Positions 53,361 through 64,000 of a stretch of 64,000 bases of DNA are shown here, piece after piece. The DNA lies in NCBI GenBank assembly GCA_009746045.1, contig RPFO01000305.1:22304-86303 (forward strand). The letters run 5' to 3'. Source of the DNA: Mesostigma viride. Taxonomy: Eukaryota > Streptophyta > Mesostigmatophyceae > Mesostigmatales > Mesostigmataceae. The notes under the pieces are model-generated. The model ran no database searches, was not told where the DNA came from, and saw only the letters and a program-made list of their open reading frames with translations. Both the position numbers and the translations under genes were made by a program. The number at the start of each line of letters is the position of its first letter. Position 1 is the stretch's first letter.

Positions 53361-53915
53361 TAACGCCGGCCGGCGCAACTGGATACATGTAAACCATACA
53401 AAAGTGATTTTATGAAACACATACAGTTTGTCATTAATAACGACGGCCGGCGTAACTCGGGCGCAATTAAAAACCATTAAGAAGCAACTCAGGATATGCA
53501 GGCAGAAATCCTTCAGGTGTAAAAAAGATGTACAAACACACTTTTGGTAATGGGGCCTGATTGCGCAACTGCAAGATACCATTGGAAACGCCGGCCGGCG
53601 CAACTGGATGCATGTACATAAACCATACAAAAGTGATTTGCACAAAACCCCTACAATTTGTCATGAGTAACGACGGCCGGCGTAACTCGGTTGCATTTGA
53701 AAACCACAAAGAAGCAACTCAGGTAGTGAAGGCGGAAATCCCAGAGGTGATAAAATGTTTACCAACACAAAATGTTGATAAGCGTGCAAGCTTTTGCAAG
53801 TGCGCGCAAGATACCATTGGAAACGCCGGCCGGCGCAACTGGAACACCAAAACAAAAAACTTGATTTGCACGAAACCCATTCAGTTCGTCATGGATAACG
53901 ACGGCCGGCGCAACT
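53361..53915. repeat. Three ~230-bp units each with two CGGCCGGCG motifs, upstream of the DDE-like gene
   Basis: The palindromic core CGCCGGCCGGCGCAACTGG or CGACGGCCGGCGTAACTCGG occurs near 53364, 53441, 53587, 53670, 53824 and 53898, in alternating type. This gives three units about 227 and 236 bases apart, with shared CATACAAAAGTGATTT and AAGAAGCAACTCAGG. A seventh motif, CGACGGCCGGCGTAACT, is in intron 2 of the DDE-like gene (50697-50713). They may be transposase-binding or regulatory repeats. Confidence 0.85.
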
Positions 53916-56227
53916 TCATGGCACTCACCACTTTCACCAAATGCCATGTCGCCATTATATTGAGGAAAGCGAAGTATGCCCACTTGAAGCTGTGGTCTGC
54001 AGAACATTGACACAAAATATGCATGGTATTTCAAGCAATGAATGCTATGTGTCAGGCATCAATGTCTTTATTGTATCCAAATGTGGTTAGGACGGAGGTT
54101 TACATTGGTTGCTATTTTAAGACAATGGCGTATAACCAAACATTGCACACACTCAAGAGTGTACTTATGCTGAACTGGAAAGGAACATTAAACCCCAATA
54201 AGGTAGATATTTTTCTTTTACATTTTAATTTTTTATATACTACTTTATATAATATTATATTATATTATATTATATTATGCTATATTATGTTATATGAAAT
54301 AACATTAAAATTAACATAAAATTAAAATTATATATTAATTATAGTATATTATATAATTTATATTATATATTATATTCACGATGCTCTGTGTATTAATGAC
54401 ATATCAGACACACCTACATCACATCGCCTTGATGTTTCCGTTGTATGGGTCCGGTCGGGCGTTGGTAGCTGGTCGACAACAATTCTACATTTCCTAAAAA
54501 AAAATGCGACCGTGCCTACATTCGAAGGCGCGCTGTGGCTGACCTGAACTATCGGTGAACACCTCGGCGTCACTTGACCGGCCTAGGTTGACATTTCGGC
54601 AGAGTAACGCTGCTTAAAGGATCCTTGCGTAGTTCGCGCGATTTGGCTCTTTATATATGTTTTTGGAGACGACGAGCAAGCATCCGATTGGTCAGCCAAT
54701 TCCTGTCCAGTCCTCGGACAGTGTCCAATCCGGTGCTTGGGATCCAGAAAACGTGCTCGAGCCTGGCCACTCTGTCGCGGGCGCCGCGCTAGTGGCGTCG
54801 CGCCCAAACCTGACCAGGCCATAGGAAAGGGCGGGGGCGAATGCAAGAATTATTGTTATATCCTGACCTGTCCTGGGGAAGGTCCGGGGCGAATGCAAGA
54901 ATTAATATACCTGCGTATGCAACCAACACGGCCGATCCACATACATAATCCGACTGAGCTGGACGGTACGGACCAAATTTCGGTGCAAATTGAGGCCCAA
55001 AAGCTATGTCGGCATGGTGCGCGCACCCCTTGCGGTAGGGGCCATGGCGACTGCCTTTAGACGAAACGTGACAAATCTGGCACGCGGAAAGCAGAAATGC
55101 TCGATTGTTGGAGAAAATTAGTTACTGATTCTAATTTATGGCGGGATGGTTGCGATCTATAATGTCGCGGGCTTTTTTTCTTTGCCATCGGCAGGGGGGG
55201 TCCGGCCTGAATTTCTGTCGGGATGAATAAAGTATATTGGATGCCTGCCGGGTTGATTGTCGATTGTTGCCAGTTTTGATGGTCGTAAGGAAAGCTAGTT
55301 TAATGATGTTTCTAAAGCCGTAAAAATTCCCGCTGCTATCTTTACCTTTCCCGTCATTTTGCGGTAAGATAACATTAGCCCTGCGCGATGCGTACTGCCC
55401 AACCACTCCATGAAAGGGTGGACTTTCTTGTGCGCCTGGGCACGAATAAATGCCCGTTATGGTACGTTCTTGTGTTAAACGTCTTAAGCTTGCGTTTTCC
55501 TGCTTTCTTACCTCGTTGAGCGTAAGCTTTTTGCCTTCTTTCCGGCCAGATGCAGCCAGAAAGTTGCGGGTCCTGGCGCTGCATCGCTGGATTCCTGGGT
55601 GTCTTTTAGCTAGTTAATCGTCTGTGACGTGGCTGGCTTTCTGCAGCGCGTGGCCCGCAACCTGTCGGGAAGGTGTAATGCTTTTATTTCCATGCTTCTC
55701 TGAAATTTCTTTTGCTTTATAGACAGTTGTGTTCGAGGAAATTCACGCGGTCTTCCTAAGCAGCGGCATCATTTTCCCCAGACACTGACGAGCTGGCACC
55801 TGTCTCCTAAAGAGAGCGGCTCGTGCTTGTTAGAAAGGAGGCAGTGTGCATTTTGCGGGACACAATGCTTTGGTGGCACATGCGTCAGGTAGGCTGTTCC
55901 AATGGTCTCTTCACCTTTCCCACTGAGTAAATGTTAGCATTTGTCATGCTAACCAGAGCAGCTAGCCACAGGTTGGCTGGATAAAAAGTCAGCTTATTTT
56001 CTCTTTATATACTGCGTGTGTGGTCCTCCACGTGTCCGGCTTGTTGGGCATTTTGGAAGAGGGTTTATAATGTGTTGTTGGGTGGAACAACTTGGTTGTT
56101 GGCACAAAATCACACATTATTAGCCTGAGATAGGCATGACATATGCTGCTCAGGCGTGTCGTCCTACCAGCCTTGTTGTTAAGGGTAGACTCACAAGGCT
56201 GGCTGTGCCGATGGAGGGGTGGGGCGT
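53916..56227. other. Intergenic, partly very AT-rich, no gene seen
   Basis: 54215-54375 is made of ATATTAT-like repeats. 54830-54900 contains a short duplication (GGGGCGAATGCAAGAATTA twice, 64 bases apart). No coding region is supported. Confidence 0.45.
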
Positions 56228-57000
56228 GCTAGCCCCCCCCACACCCACGCATGCATGCTAGCCCACCCCCACACCCACGCATGCATGCTAGCCCCGGCCC
56301 CGGCCCCCCCACACCCACGCATGCATGCTAGCCCCCCCCACACCCACGCATGCATGCTAGCCCACACTCACACCCACGCATGCATGCTAGCCCACCCCCA
56401 CACCCACGCATGCATGCTAGCCCCCCCACACACCCACGCATGCATGCCAGCCCCCCCACACACCCACGCATGCATGACCGCCCCCCCCACACCCACGCAT
56501 GCATGCTAGCCCACCCCCACACCCACGCATGCATGCTAGCCCCCCCACACACCCACGCATGGATGCCAGCCCCCACACACACCCACGCATGCATGACAGC
56601 CCCCCCACACACCCACGCATGCATGCTAGCCCCCCACACACACCCACGCATGCATGCCAGCCCCCATACACACCCACGCATGCATGCCAGCCCCCCCCCA
56701 CACTTACGCATGCATGCTAGCCCCCCACACACACCCACGCATGCATGCCAGCCCCCCCCACACCCACGCATGCATGCCAGCCCCCCCCCACACTTACGCA
56801 TGCATGCTAGCCCCCCACACACACCCACGCATGCATGCCAGCCCCCCCCACACCCACGCATGCAGGCTAGCCCAACCCCACACCCACGCATGCATGCCAG
56901 CCCACCCCCACACCCACACGTGCATGCCAGCCCACCCCCACACCCACGCATGCATGCCAGCCCACCCCCACACCCACGCGTGCATGCCAGCCCACCCCTA
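56228..57000. repeat. ~30-bp satellite with GCATGCATGC palindrome
   Basis: About 26 copies of ACACCCACGCATGCATGCTA followed by GCCCCCCCC, with length variation of the C/A tract from 28 to 32 bases and T or C in TAGCC/CAGCC. Open frames on both strands (HPRMHASPP repeats plus, LACMRGCGGG repeats minus) are by-products. Longer composite units recur, such as the block with CACTTACGCATG at 56702 and 56789. Confidence 0.97.
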
Positions 57001-57239
57001 GCTTGAGCGTGCTTGTAAAGTTTTTGCATGGTTTATTAAAATGAGTGGAATATGTATTTATTGCATTAAATGTTAATTTTATTGATCATGAATGAAAATG
57101 GTCAACATTGCCGAAGTGCCCCTAAATTGCTCAATATTGTGTGCTCAAGAATTCAATGAGGATTGTCATCATGGAAACCCGCACAAATTCACGATTCCGG
57201 GCATGCATGTGAAAGTATCAAGAACAATTTTCAATTAAG
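57001..57239. other. Spacer between two satellites
   Basis: AT-rich unique sequence with no gene seen. Confidence 0.5.
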
Positions 57240-60200
57240 AATGGTATCTCATTGTTCCATGAATCAATATGACTCCATGTACGTAGACAAGCCATGATGA
57301 CCCCATGGGAGCCTGAATCCTCATCATTAAATACATAAATGCCACCCATGTACGTAGACGGGCCATGATGACACCAATGGAGCCTGAATCCTCATCATTA
57401 ATTACATAAATGCCAACCATGTACATACACGGGCAATGATGACACCATGGGAGCCTGAATCCTCATCATTAATTACATAAATGCCAACCATGTACGTAGG
57501 CCAGCCATGATGACACTGTGGGAGCCTGAATCCTCATCATTAATTTCATACATGCCAACAACACGTAGACGGGCCATAATGACACCACGGGAGCCTGAAT
57601 CCTGATCATTTTTTTTCTTTGACATCCATGTACGTAGGCCAGCCATGATGACACCATGGGAGCCTGAATCCTCATCATTTTTTTTCTTAGACATCCATGT
57701 ACGTAGGCCAGCCATGATGACACCATGGGAGCCTGAATCCTCATCATTTTTTTTCTGAGACATCCATGTACGTAGGCCAGCCATGATGACACCATGGGAG
57801 CCTGAATCCTCATCATTAAATACATACATGCCATCCATGTACGTAGACGGGCCATGATGACACCAATGGAGCCTGAATCCTCATCATTAATTACATAAAT
57901 GCCAACCATGTACATACACGGGCAATGATGACACCATGGGAGCCTGAATCCTCATCATTAATTACATAAATGCCAACCATGTACGTAGGCCAGCCATGAT
58001 GACACTATGGGAGCCTGAATCCTCATCATTCATTTCATACATGCCAACAACACGTAGACGGGCCATAATGACACCACGGGAGCCTGAATCCTCATCATTT
58101 TTTTTTCTTTGACATCCATGTACGTAGGCCAGCCATGATGACACCATGGGAGCCTGAATCCTCATCATTTTTTTTCTGAGACATCCATGTACGTAGGCCA
58201 GCCATGATGACACCATGGGAGCCTGAATCCTCATCATTAAATACATACATGCCATCCATGTACGTAGACAGGCCATGATGACACCATGGGAGCCTGAATC
58301 CTCATCATTTACTATTCCTTGACATCCATGTACGTAGACGGGCCATGATGACACCATGGGAGCCTGAATCCTCATCATTTTTTTTTCTTTGACATCCATG
58401 TACATACGTAGGCCAGCCATGATGACACCAATGGAGCCTGAATTCTCATCATTAATTACATACATGCCATCCATGTACGTAGACAGGCCATGACATCTGA
58501 CACCATGGGAGCCTGAATCCTCATCATTTACTATTCCTTGACATCCATGTACGTAGACGGGCCATGATGACACCATGGGAGCCTGAATCCTCATCATTTT
58601 TTTTTCTTTGACATCCATGTACATACGTAGGCCAGCCATGATGACACCAATGGAGCCTGAATCCTCATCATTAATTACATACATAAATGCCAACCATGTA
58701 CATACACGGGCAATGATGACACCAATGGAGCCTGAATCCTCATCATTAATTACATAAATGGCAACCATGTACATACACGGGCAATGATGACACCATGGGA
58801 GCCTGAATCCTCATCATTTTTTTTTTCTTTGACATCCATGTACATACGTAGGCCAGCCATGATGACACCATGGGAGCCTGAATCCTCATCATTAATTACA
58901 TACATGCCATCCATGTACGTAGACAAGCCATGATGACCCCATGGGAGCCTGAATCCTCATCATTAATTACATACATGCCATCCATGTACGTAGACAGGCC
59001 ATGATGACACCATGGGAGCCTGAATCCTCATCATTTACTATTCCTTGACATCCATGTACGTAGGCCAGCCATGGAGACACCATGGGAGCCTGAATCCTCC
59101 TCATTAATTACATAAATGCCAACCATGTACGTAGACAAGCCATGATGACCCCATGGGAGCCTGAATCCTCATCATTAATTACATAAATGCCATCCATGTA
59201 CGTAGACGGGCCATGATGACACCATGGGAGCCTGAATCCTCATCATTTACTATTCCTTGACATCCATGTACGTAGGCCAGCCATGGAGACACCATGGGAG
59301 CCTGAATCCTCCTCATTAATTACATAAATGCCAACCATGTACGTAGACAAGCCATGATGACCCCATGGGAGCCTGAATCCTCATCATTAATTACATAAAT
59401 GCCATCCATGTAAGTAGACGGGCCATGATGACACCATGGGAGCCTGAATCCTCCTCATTAATTACATAAATGCCAACCATGTACGTAGACAAGCCATGAT
59501 GACACCATGGGAGCCTGAATCCTCATCATTAATTACATAAATGCCATCCATGTACGTAGACGGGCCATGATGACACCATGGGAGCCTGAATCCTCATCAT
59601 TAATTACATAAATGCCAACCATGTACGTAGGCCAGCCATGGAGACACCATGGGAGCCTGAATCCTCATCATTAATTACATACATGCCAACAATGTAGGTA
59701 GACAAGCCATGATGACACCATGGGAGCCTGAATCCTCATCATTTATTTTATGAGACATCCATGTACGTAGGCCAGCCATGATGACACCATGGGAGCCTGA
59801 ATCCTCATCATTTCTTTTTCTTTGACATCCATGTACGTAGGCCAGCCATGATGACACCATGGGAGCCTGAATCCTCCTCATTAATTACATACATGCCATC
59901 CATGTACGTACACGGGCCATGATGACACCATGGGAGCCTGAATCCTCATCATTTACTATTCCTTGACATCCATGTACGTAGGCCAGCCATGGAGACACCA
60001 TGGGAGCCTGAATCCTCATCATTAATTACATAAATGCCAACCATGTACGTAGACAAGCCATGATGACACCATGGGAGCCTGAATCCTCCTCATTAATTAC
60101 ATAAATGCCAACCATGTACGTAGACAAGCCATGATGACACCATGGGAGCCTGAATCCTCATCATTAATTACATACATGCCATCCATGTACGTAGACAGGC

Positions 60201-63200
60201 CATGATGACACCATGGGAGCCTGAATCCTCATCATTTACTATTCCTTGACATCCATGTACGTAGGCCAGCCATGGAGACACCATGGGAGCCTGAATCCTC
60301 CTCATTAATTACATAAATGCCAACCATGTACGTAGACAAGCCATGATGACCCATGGGAGCCTGAATCCTCATCATTAATTACATAAATGCCATCCATGTA
60401 CGTAGACGGGCCATGATGACACCATGGGAGCCTGAATCCTTATCATTTACTATTCCTTGACATCCATGTACGTAGGCCAGCCATGGAGACACCATGGGAG
60501 CCTGAATCCTCATCATTAATTACATAAATGCCAACCATGTACGTAGACAAGCCATGATGACACCATGGGAGCCTGAATCCTCCTCATTAATTACATAAAT
60601 GCCAACCATGTACGTAGACAAGCCATGATGACACCATGGGAGCCTGAATCCTCATCATTAATTACATACATGCCATCCATGTACGTAGACAGGCCATGAT
60701 GACACCATGGGAGCCTGAATCCTCATCATTTACTATTCCTTGACATCCATGTACGTAGGCCAGCCATGGAGACACCATGGGAGCCTGAATCCTCATCATT
60801 AATTACATAAATGCCAACCATGTACGTAGACAAGCCATGATGACACCATGGGAGCCTGAATCCTCATCATTTACTATTCCTTGACATCCATGTACGTAGG
60901 CCAGCCATGATGACACCAATGGAGCCTGAATCCTCCTCGTTAATTACATAAATGCCAACCATGTACGTAGACAAGCCATGATGACCCCATGGGAGCCTGA
61001 ATCCTCATCATTTACTATTCCTTGACATCCATGTACGTAGACGGGCCATGATGACACCATGGGAGCCTGAATCCTCATCATTTACTATTCCTTGACATCC
61101 ATGTACGTAGGCCAGCCATGATGACACCAATGGAGCCTGAATCCTCTTCATTTTCTTAATGAGAGGATTCAGGTTACATAAATGCCAACCATGTAGGTAG
61201 ACAAGCCATGATGACACCATGGGAGCCTGAATCCTCATCATTTACTATTCCTTGACATCCATGTACGTAGGCCAGCCATGGAGACACCATGGGAGCCTGA
61301 ATCCTCCTCATTAATTACATAAATGCCAACCATGTACGTAGACAAGCCATGATGACCCCATGGGAGCCTGAATCCTCATCATTAATTACATAAATGCCAT
61401 CCATGTAAGTAGACGGGCCATGATGACACCATGGGAGCCTGAATCCTCCTCATTAATTACATAAATGCCAACCATGTACGTAGACAAGCCATGATGACAC
61501 CATGGGAGCCTGAATCCTCATCATTAATTACATAAATGCCATCCATGTACGTAGACGGGCCATGATGACACCATGGGAGCCTGAATCCTCATCATTAATT
61601 ACATAAATGCCATTCATGTACGTAGGCCAGCCATGGAGACACCATGGGAGCCTGAATCCTCATCATTAATTACATACATGCCAACAATGTAGGTAGACAA
61701 GCCATGATGACACCATGGGAGCCTGAATCCTCATCATTTATTTTATGAGACATCCATGTACGTAGGCCAGCCATGATGACACCATGGGAGCCTGAATCCT
61801 CATCATTTCTTTTTCTTTGACATCCATGTACGTAGGCCAGCCATGATGACACCATGGGAGCCTGAATCCTCCTCATTAATTACATACATGCCATCCATGT
61901 ACGTACACGGGCCATGATGACACCATGGGAGCCTGAATCCTCCTCATTTACTATTCCTTGACATCCATGTACGTAGACGGGCCATGATGACACCATGGGA
62001 GCCTGAATCCTCATCATTTTTTTTTCTTTGACATCCATGTACATACGTAGGCCAGCCATGATGACACCAATGGAGCCTGAATCCTCATCATTAATTACAT
62101 ACATAAATGCCATGATCATCAATGACCCCATGGGAGCCTGAATCCTCATCATTAAATACATAAATGCCACGGTCCATGTACGTAGACGGGCCATGATGAC
62201 ACCAATGGAGCCTGAATCCTCATCATTAATTACATAAATGCCAACCATGTACATACACGGGCAATGATGACACCATGGGAGCCTGAATCCTCATCATTAA
62301 TTACATAAATGCCAACCATGTACGTAGGCCAGCCATGATGACACTATGGGAGCCTGAATCCTCATCATTAATTTCATACATGCCAACAACACGTAGACGG
62401 GCCATAATGACACCACGGGAGCCTGAATCCTCATCATTAATTACATACATAAATGCCAACCATGTACATACACGGGCAATGATGACACCAATGGAGCCTG
62501 AATCCTCATCATTAATTACATAAATGGCAACCATGTACATACACGGGCAATGATGACACCATGGGAGCCTGAATCCTCATCATTTTTTTTTCTTTGACAT
62601 CCATGTACATACGTAGGCCAGCCATGATGACACCAATGGAGCCTGAATCCTCATCATTAATTACATACATGCCATCCATGTACGTAGACAGCCATGATGA
62701 CCCATGGGAGCCTGAATCCTCATCATTAATTACATACATGCCATCCATGTACGTAGACAGGCCATGATGACACCATGGGAGCCTGAATCCTCATCATTTA
62801 CTATTCCTTGACATCCATGTACGTAGGCCAGCCATGGAGACACCATGGGAGCCTGAATCCTCCTCATTAATTACATAAATGCCAACCATGTACGTAGACA
62901 AGCCATGATGACCCATGGGAGCCTGAATCCTCATCATTAATTACATAAATGCCATCCATGTACGTAGACGGGCCATGATGACACCATGGGAGCCTGAATC
63001 CTCATCATTTACTATTCCTTGACATCCATGTACGTAGGCCAGCCATGGAGACACCATGGGAGCCTGAATCCTCCTCATTAATTACATAAATGCCAACCAT
63101 GTACGTAGACAAGCCATGATGACCCATGGGAGCCTGAATCCTCATCATTAATTACATAAATGCCATCCATGTAAGTAGACGGGCCATGATGACACCATGG

Positions 63201-64000
63201 GAGCCTGAATCCTCTCATTAATTACATAAATGCCACCATGTACGTAGACAAGCCATGATGACACCATGGGAGCCTGAATCCTCATCATTAATTACATAAA
63301 TGCCATCCATGTACGTAGACGGGCCATGATGACACCATGGGAGCCTGAATCCTCATCATTAATTACATAAATGCCATTCATGTACGTAGGCCAGCCATGA
63401 TGACACCATGGGAGCCTGAATCCTCATCATTAATTACATACATGCCAACATGTAGGTAGACAAGCCATGATGACACCATGGGAGCCTGAATCCTCATCAT
63501 TATTTTATGAGACATCCATGTACGTAGGCCAGCCATGATGACACCATGGGAGCCTGAATCCTCATCATTTCTTTTTCTTGACATCCATGTACGTAGGCCA
63601 GCCATGATGACACCATGGGAGCCTGAATCCTCCTCATTAATTACTACATGACATCCATGTACGTAGGGCCATGATGACACCATGGGAGCCTGAATCCTCA
63701 TCATTTACTATTCCTTGACATCCATGTACGTAGGCCAGCCATGAGACACCATGGAGCGAGCTGAATTCATATTCTTTACATATGCAACTGGTACGTAGAA
63801 CCGATATGATGAACCTGGGAGCCTGATCCTCCTCAATTAATTATAAATGCCAAACTGTACGTAGAAAGCCATGAATAATACACCATGGGAGCTGAATTCA
63901 TATATTTCTACTGCATGCATGGTACGTAGACCGGCCATGATGACACCAATGGGAGCTGATCTTCATCATTTATATTCTTGAGCATCATTGTGTAGGGCAG
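57240..64000. repeat. 69-71-bp satellite array with ~2-kb higher-order repeat
   Basis: About 95 monomers fill the rest of the window. The conserved core is GACACCATGGGAGCCTGAAT then CCTCATCATT. The other half comes in types: AATTACATAAATGCCAACC (71 bp), TTTTTTCTTTGACATCC (69 bp) and TACTATTCCTTGACATCC. Most contain CCATGTACGTAG. Monomer starts measured at 57311-57800 step by 71, 71, 71, 69, 69, 69, 69. Marker variants show a higher-order period: ATGTAAGTAGACG at 59409, 61404 and 63170 and ATGTAGGTAGACAAG at 59693 and 61688, i.e. 1995 bp, then about 1766 bp. The minus strand is open for many units because 69 is a multiple of three. The last ~260 bases are full of indels. Confidence 0.97.
61136..61173. 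repeat. Fold-back inside the satellite
   Basis: CCTGAATCCTCTTCATT and AATGAGAGGATTCAGG are inverted copies (one bulged base) around TTCTT. This is the only place where the array core appears in reverse orientation, pointing to a template switch or an inversion breakpoint. Confidence 0.85.

Noticed and set aside
56219-57029. Open frames of about 230 codons with HPRMHASPP or LACMRGCGGG repeats
   Set aside because: Satellite by-product with no non-repetitive coding part and no start context.
57962-58774. 270-codon minus-strand frame in the 69-71-bp satellite
   Set aside because: Frames open and close as monomer types of 69 or 71 bases alternate; no coding signature.

Overview
This 64 kb window is nuclear DNA from a eukaryote with introns, most likely an alga of the green lineage or a relative. 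The evidence is GC-rich coding exons with GT-AG introns, a plant-type 4-hydroxyphenylpyruvate dioxygenase (HPPD), a plant-like TPR protein, a fungal/plant DUR3-like sodium:solute symporter, APE-type LINEs with AT-rich pentamer tails, and abundant satellites. I cannot name the species. The last few hundred bases look like poorly corrected sequence inside a satellite.

Layout. 1-2.5 kb: a perfect 66-bp inverted repeat and a decayed, chimeric LINE. 3.9-9.6 kb: a three-exon gene for a type II membrane protein joining an RCC1 beta-propeller to a PAPS-dependent sulfotransferase. 11.0-16.0 kb: a LINE with both ends but an internal deletion, a second LINE ORF1 relic, and short SINE-like elements that share the LINE 3' stem-loop. 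16.3-22.9 kb (minus): a three-exon coiled-coil protein. 23.8-34.2 kb (plus, divergent from it): an eight-exon TPR protein with a LINE in antisense inside one intron. 34.2-36.2 kb: a 95-bp array that begins in the last codons of the TPR gene, then another LINE relic. 36.9-38.2 kb (minus): HPPD, divergent from a three-exon SSS/DUR3-like transporter (39.6-42.3 kb). 42.3-46.3 kb: no recognised gene. 46.3-49.2 kb (minus): the most complete LINE ORF2. 49.9-53.2 kb (minus): a DDE-transposase-like gene with introns. 56.2-64 kb: two satellites, a ~30-bp GCATGCATGC repeat and a 69-71-bp repeat with ~2-kb higher-order periodicity.

The most interesting pattern runs across all five intron-containing genes. 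About half of the intron ends, and two gene 3' ends, carry one or more decayed copies ('echoes') of the adjacent exon edge, including its splice site or stop codon. The echoes always lie on the non-coding side, often at 84-109 bp spacing. They are clearest in the TPR, coiled-coil, sulfotransferase and transporter genes, and one is seen in the transposase gene. HPPD, whose coding region is intronless, shows none. This looks like a recurrent local duplication process focused on exon boundaries that makes or enlarges introns and minisatellites.

Other highlights are a three-state covarying stem-loop at the LINE and SINE-like 3' ends, identifiable target-site duplications for three LINE insertions, and the RCC1-sulfotransferase fusion. 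All gene models are read by eye, with exon phases checked arithmetically. Names of families come from motif recognition, not database searches.
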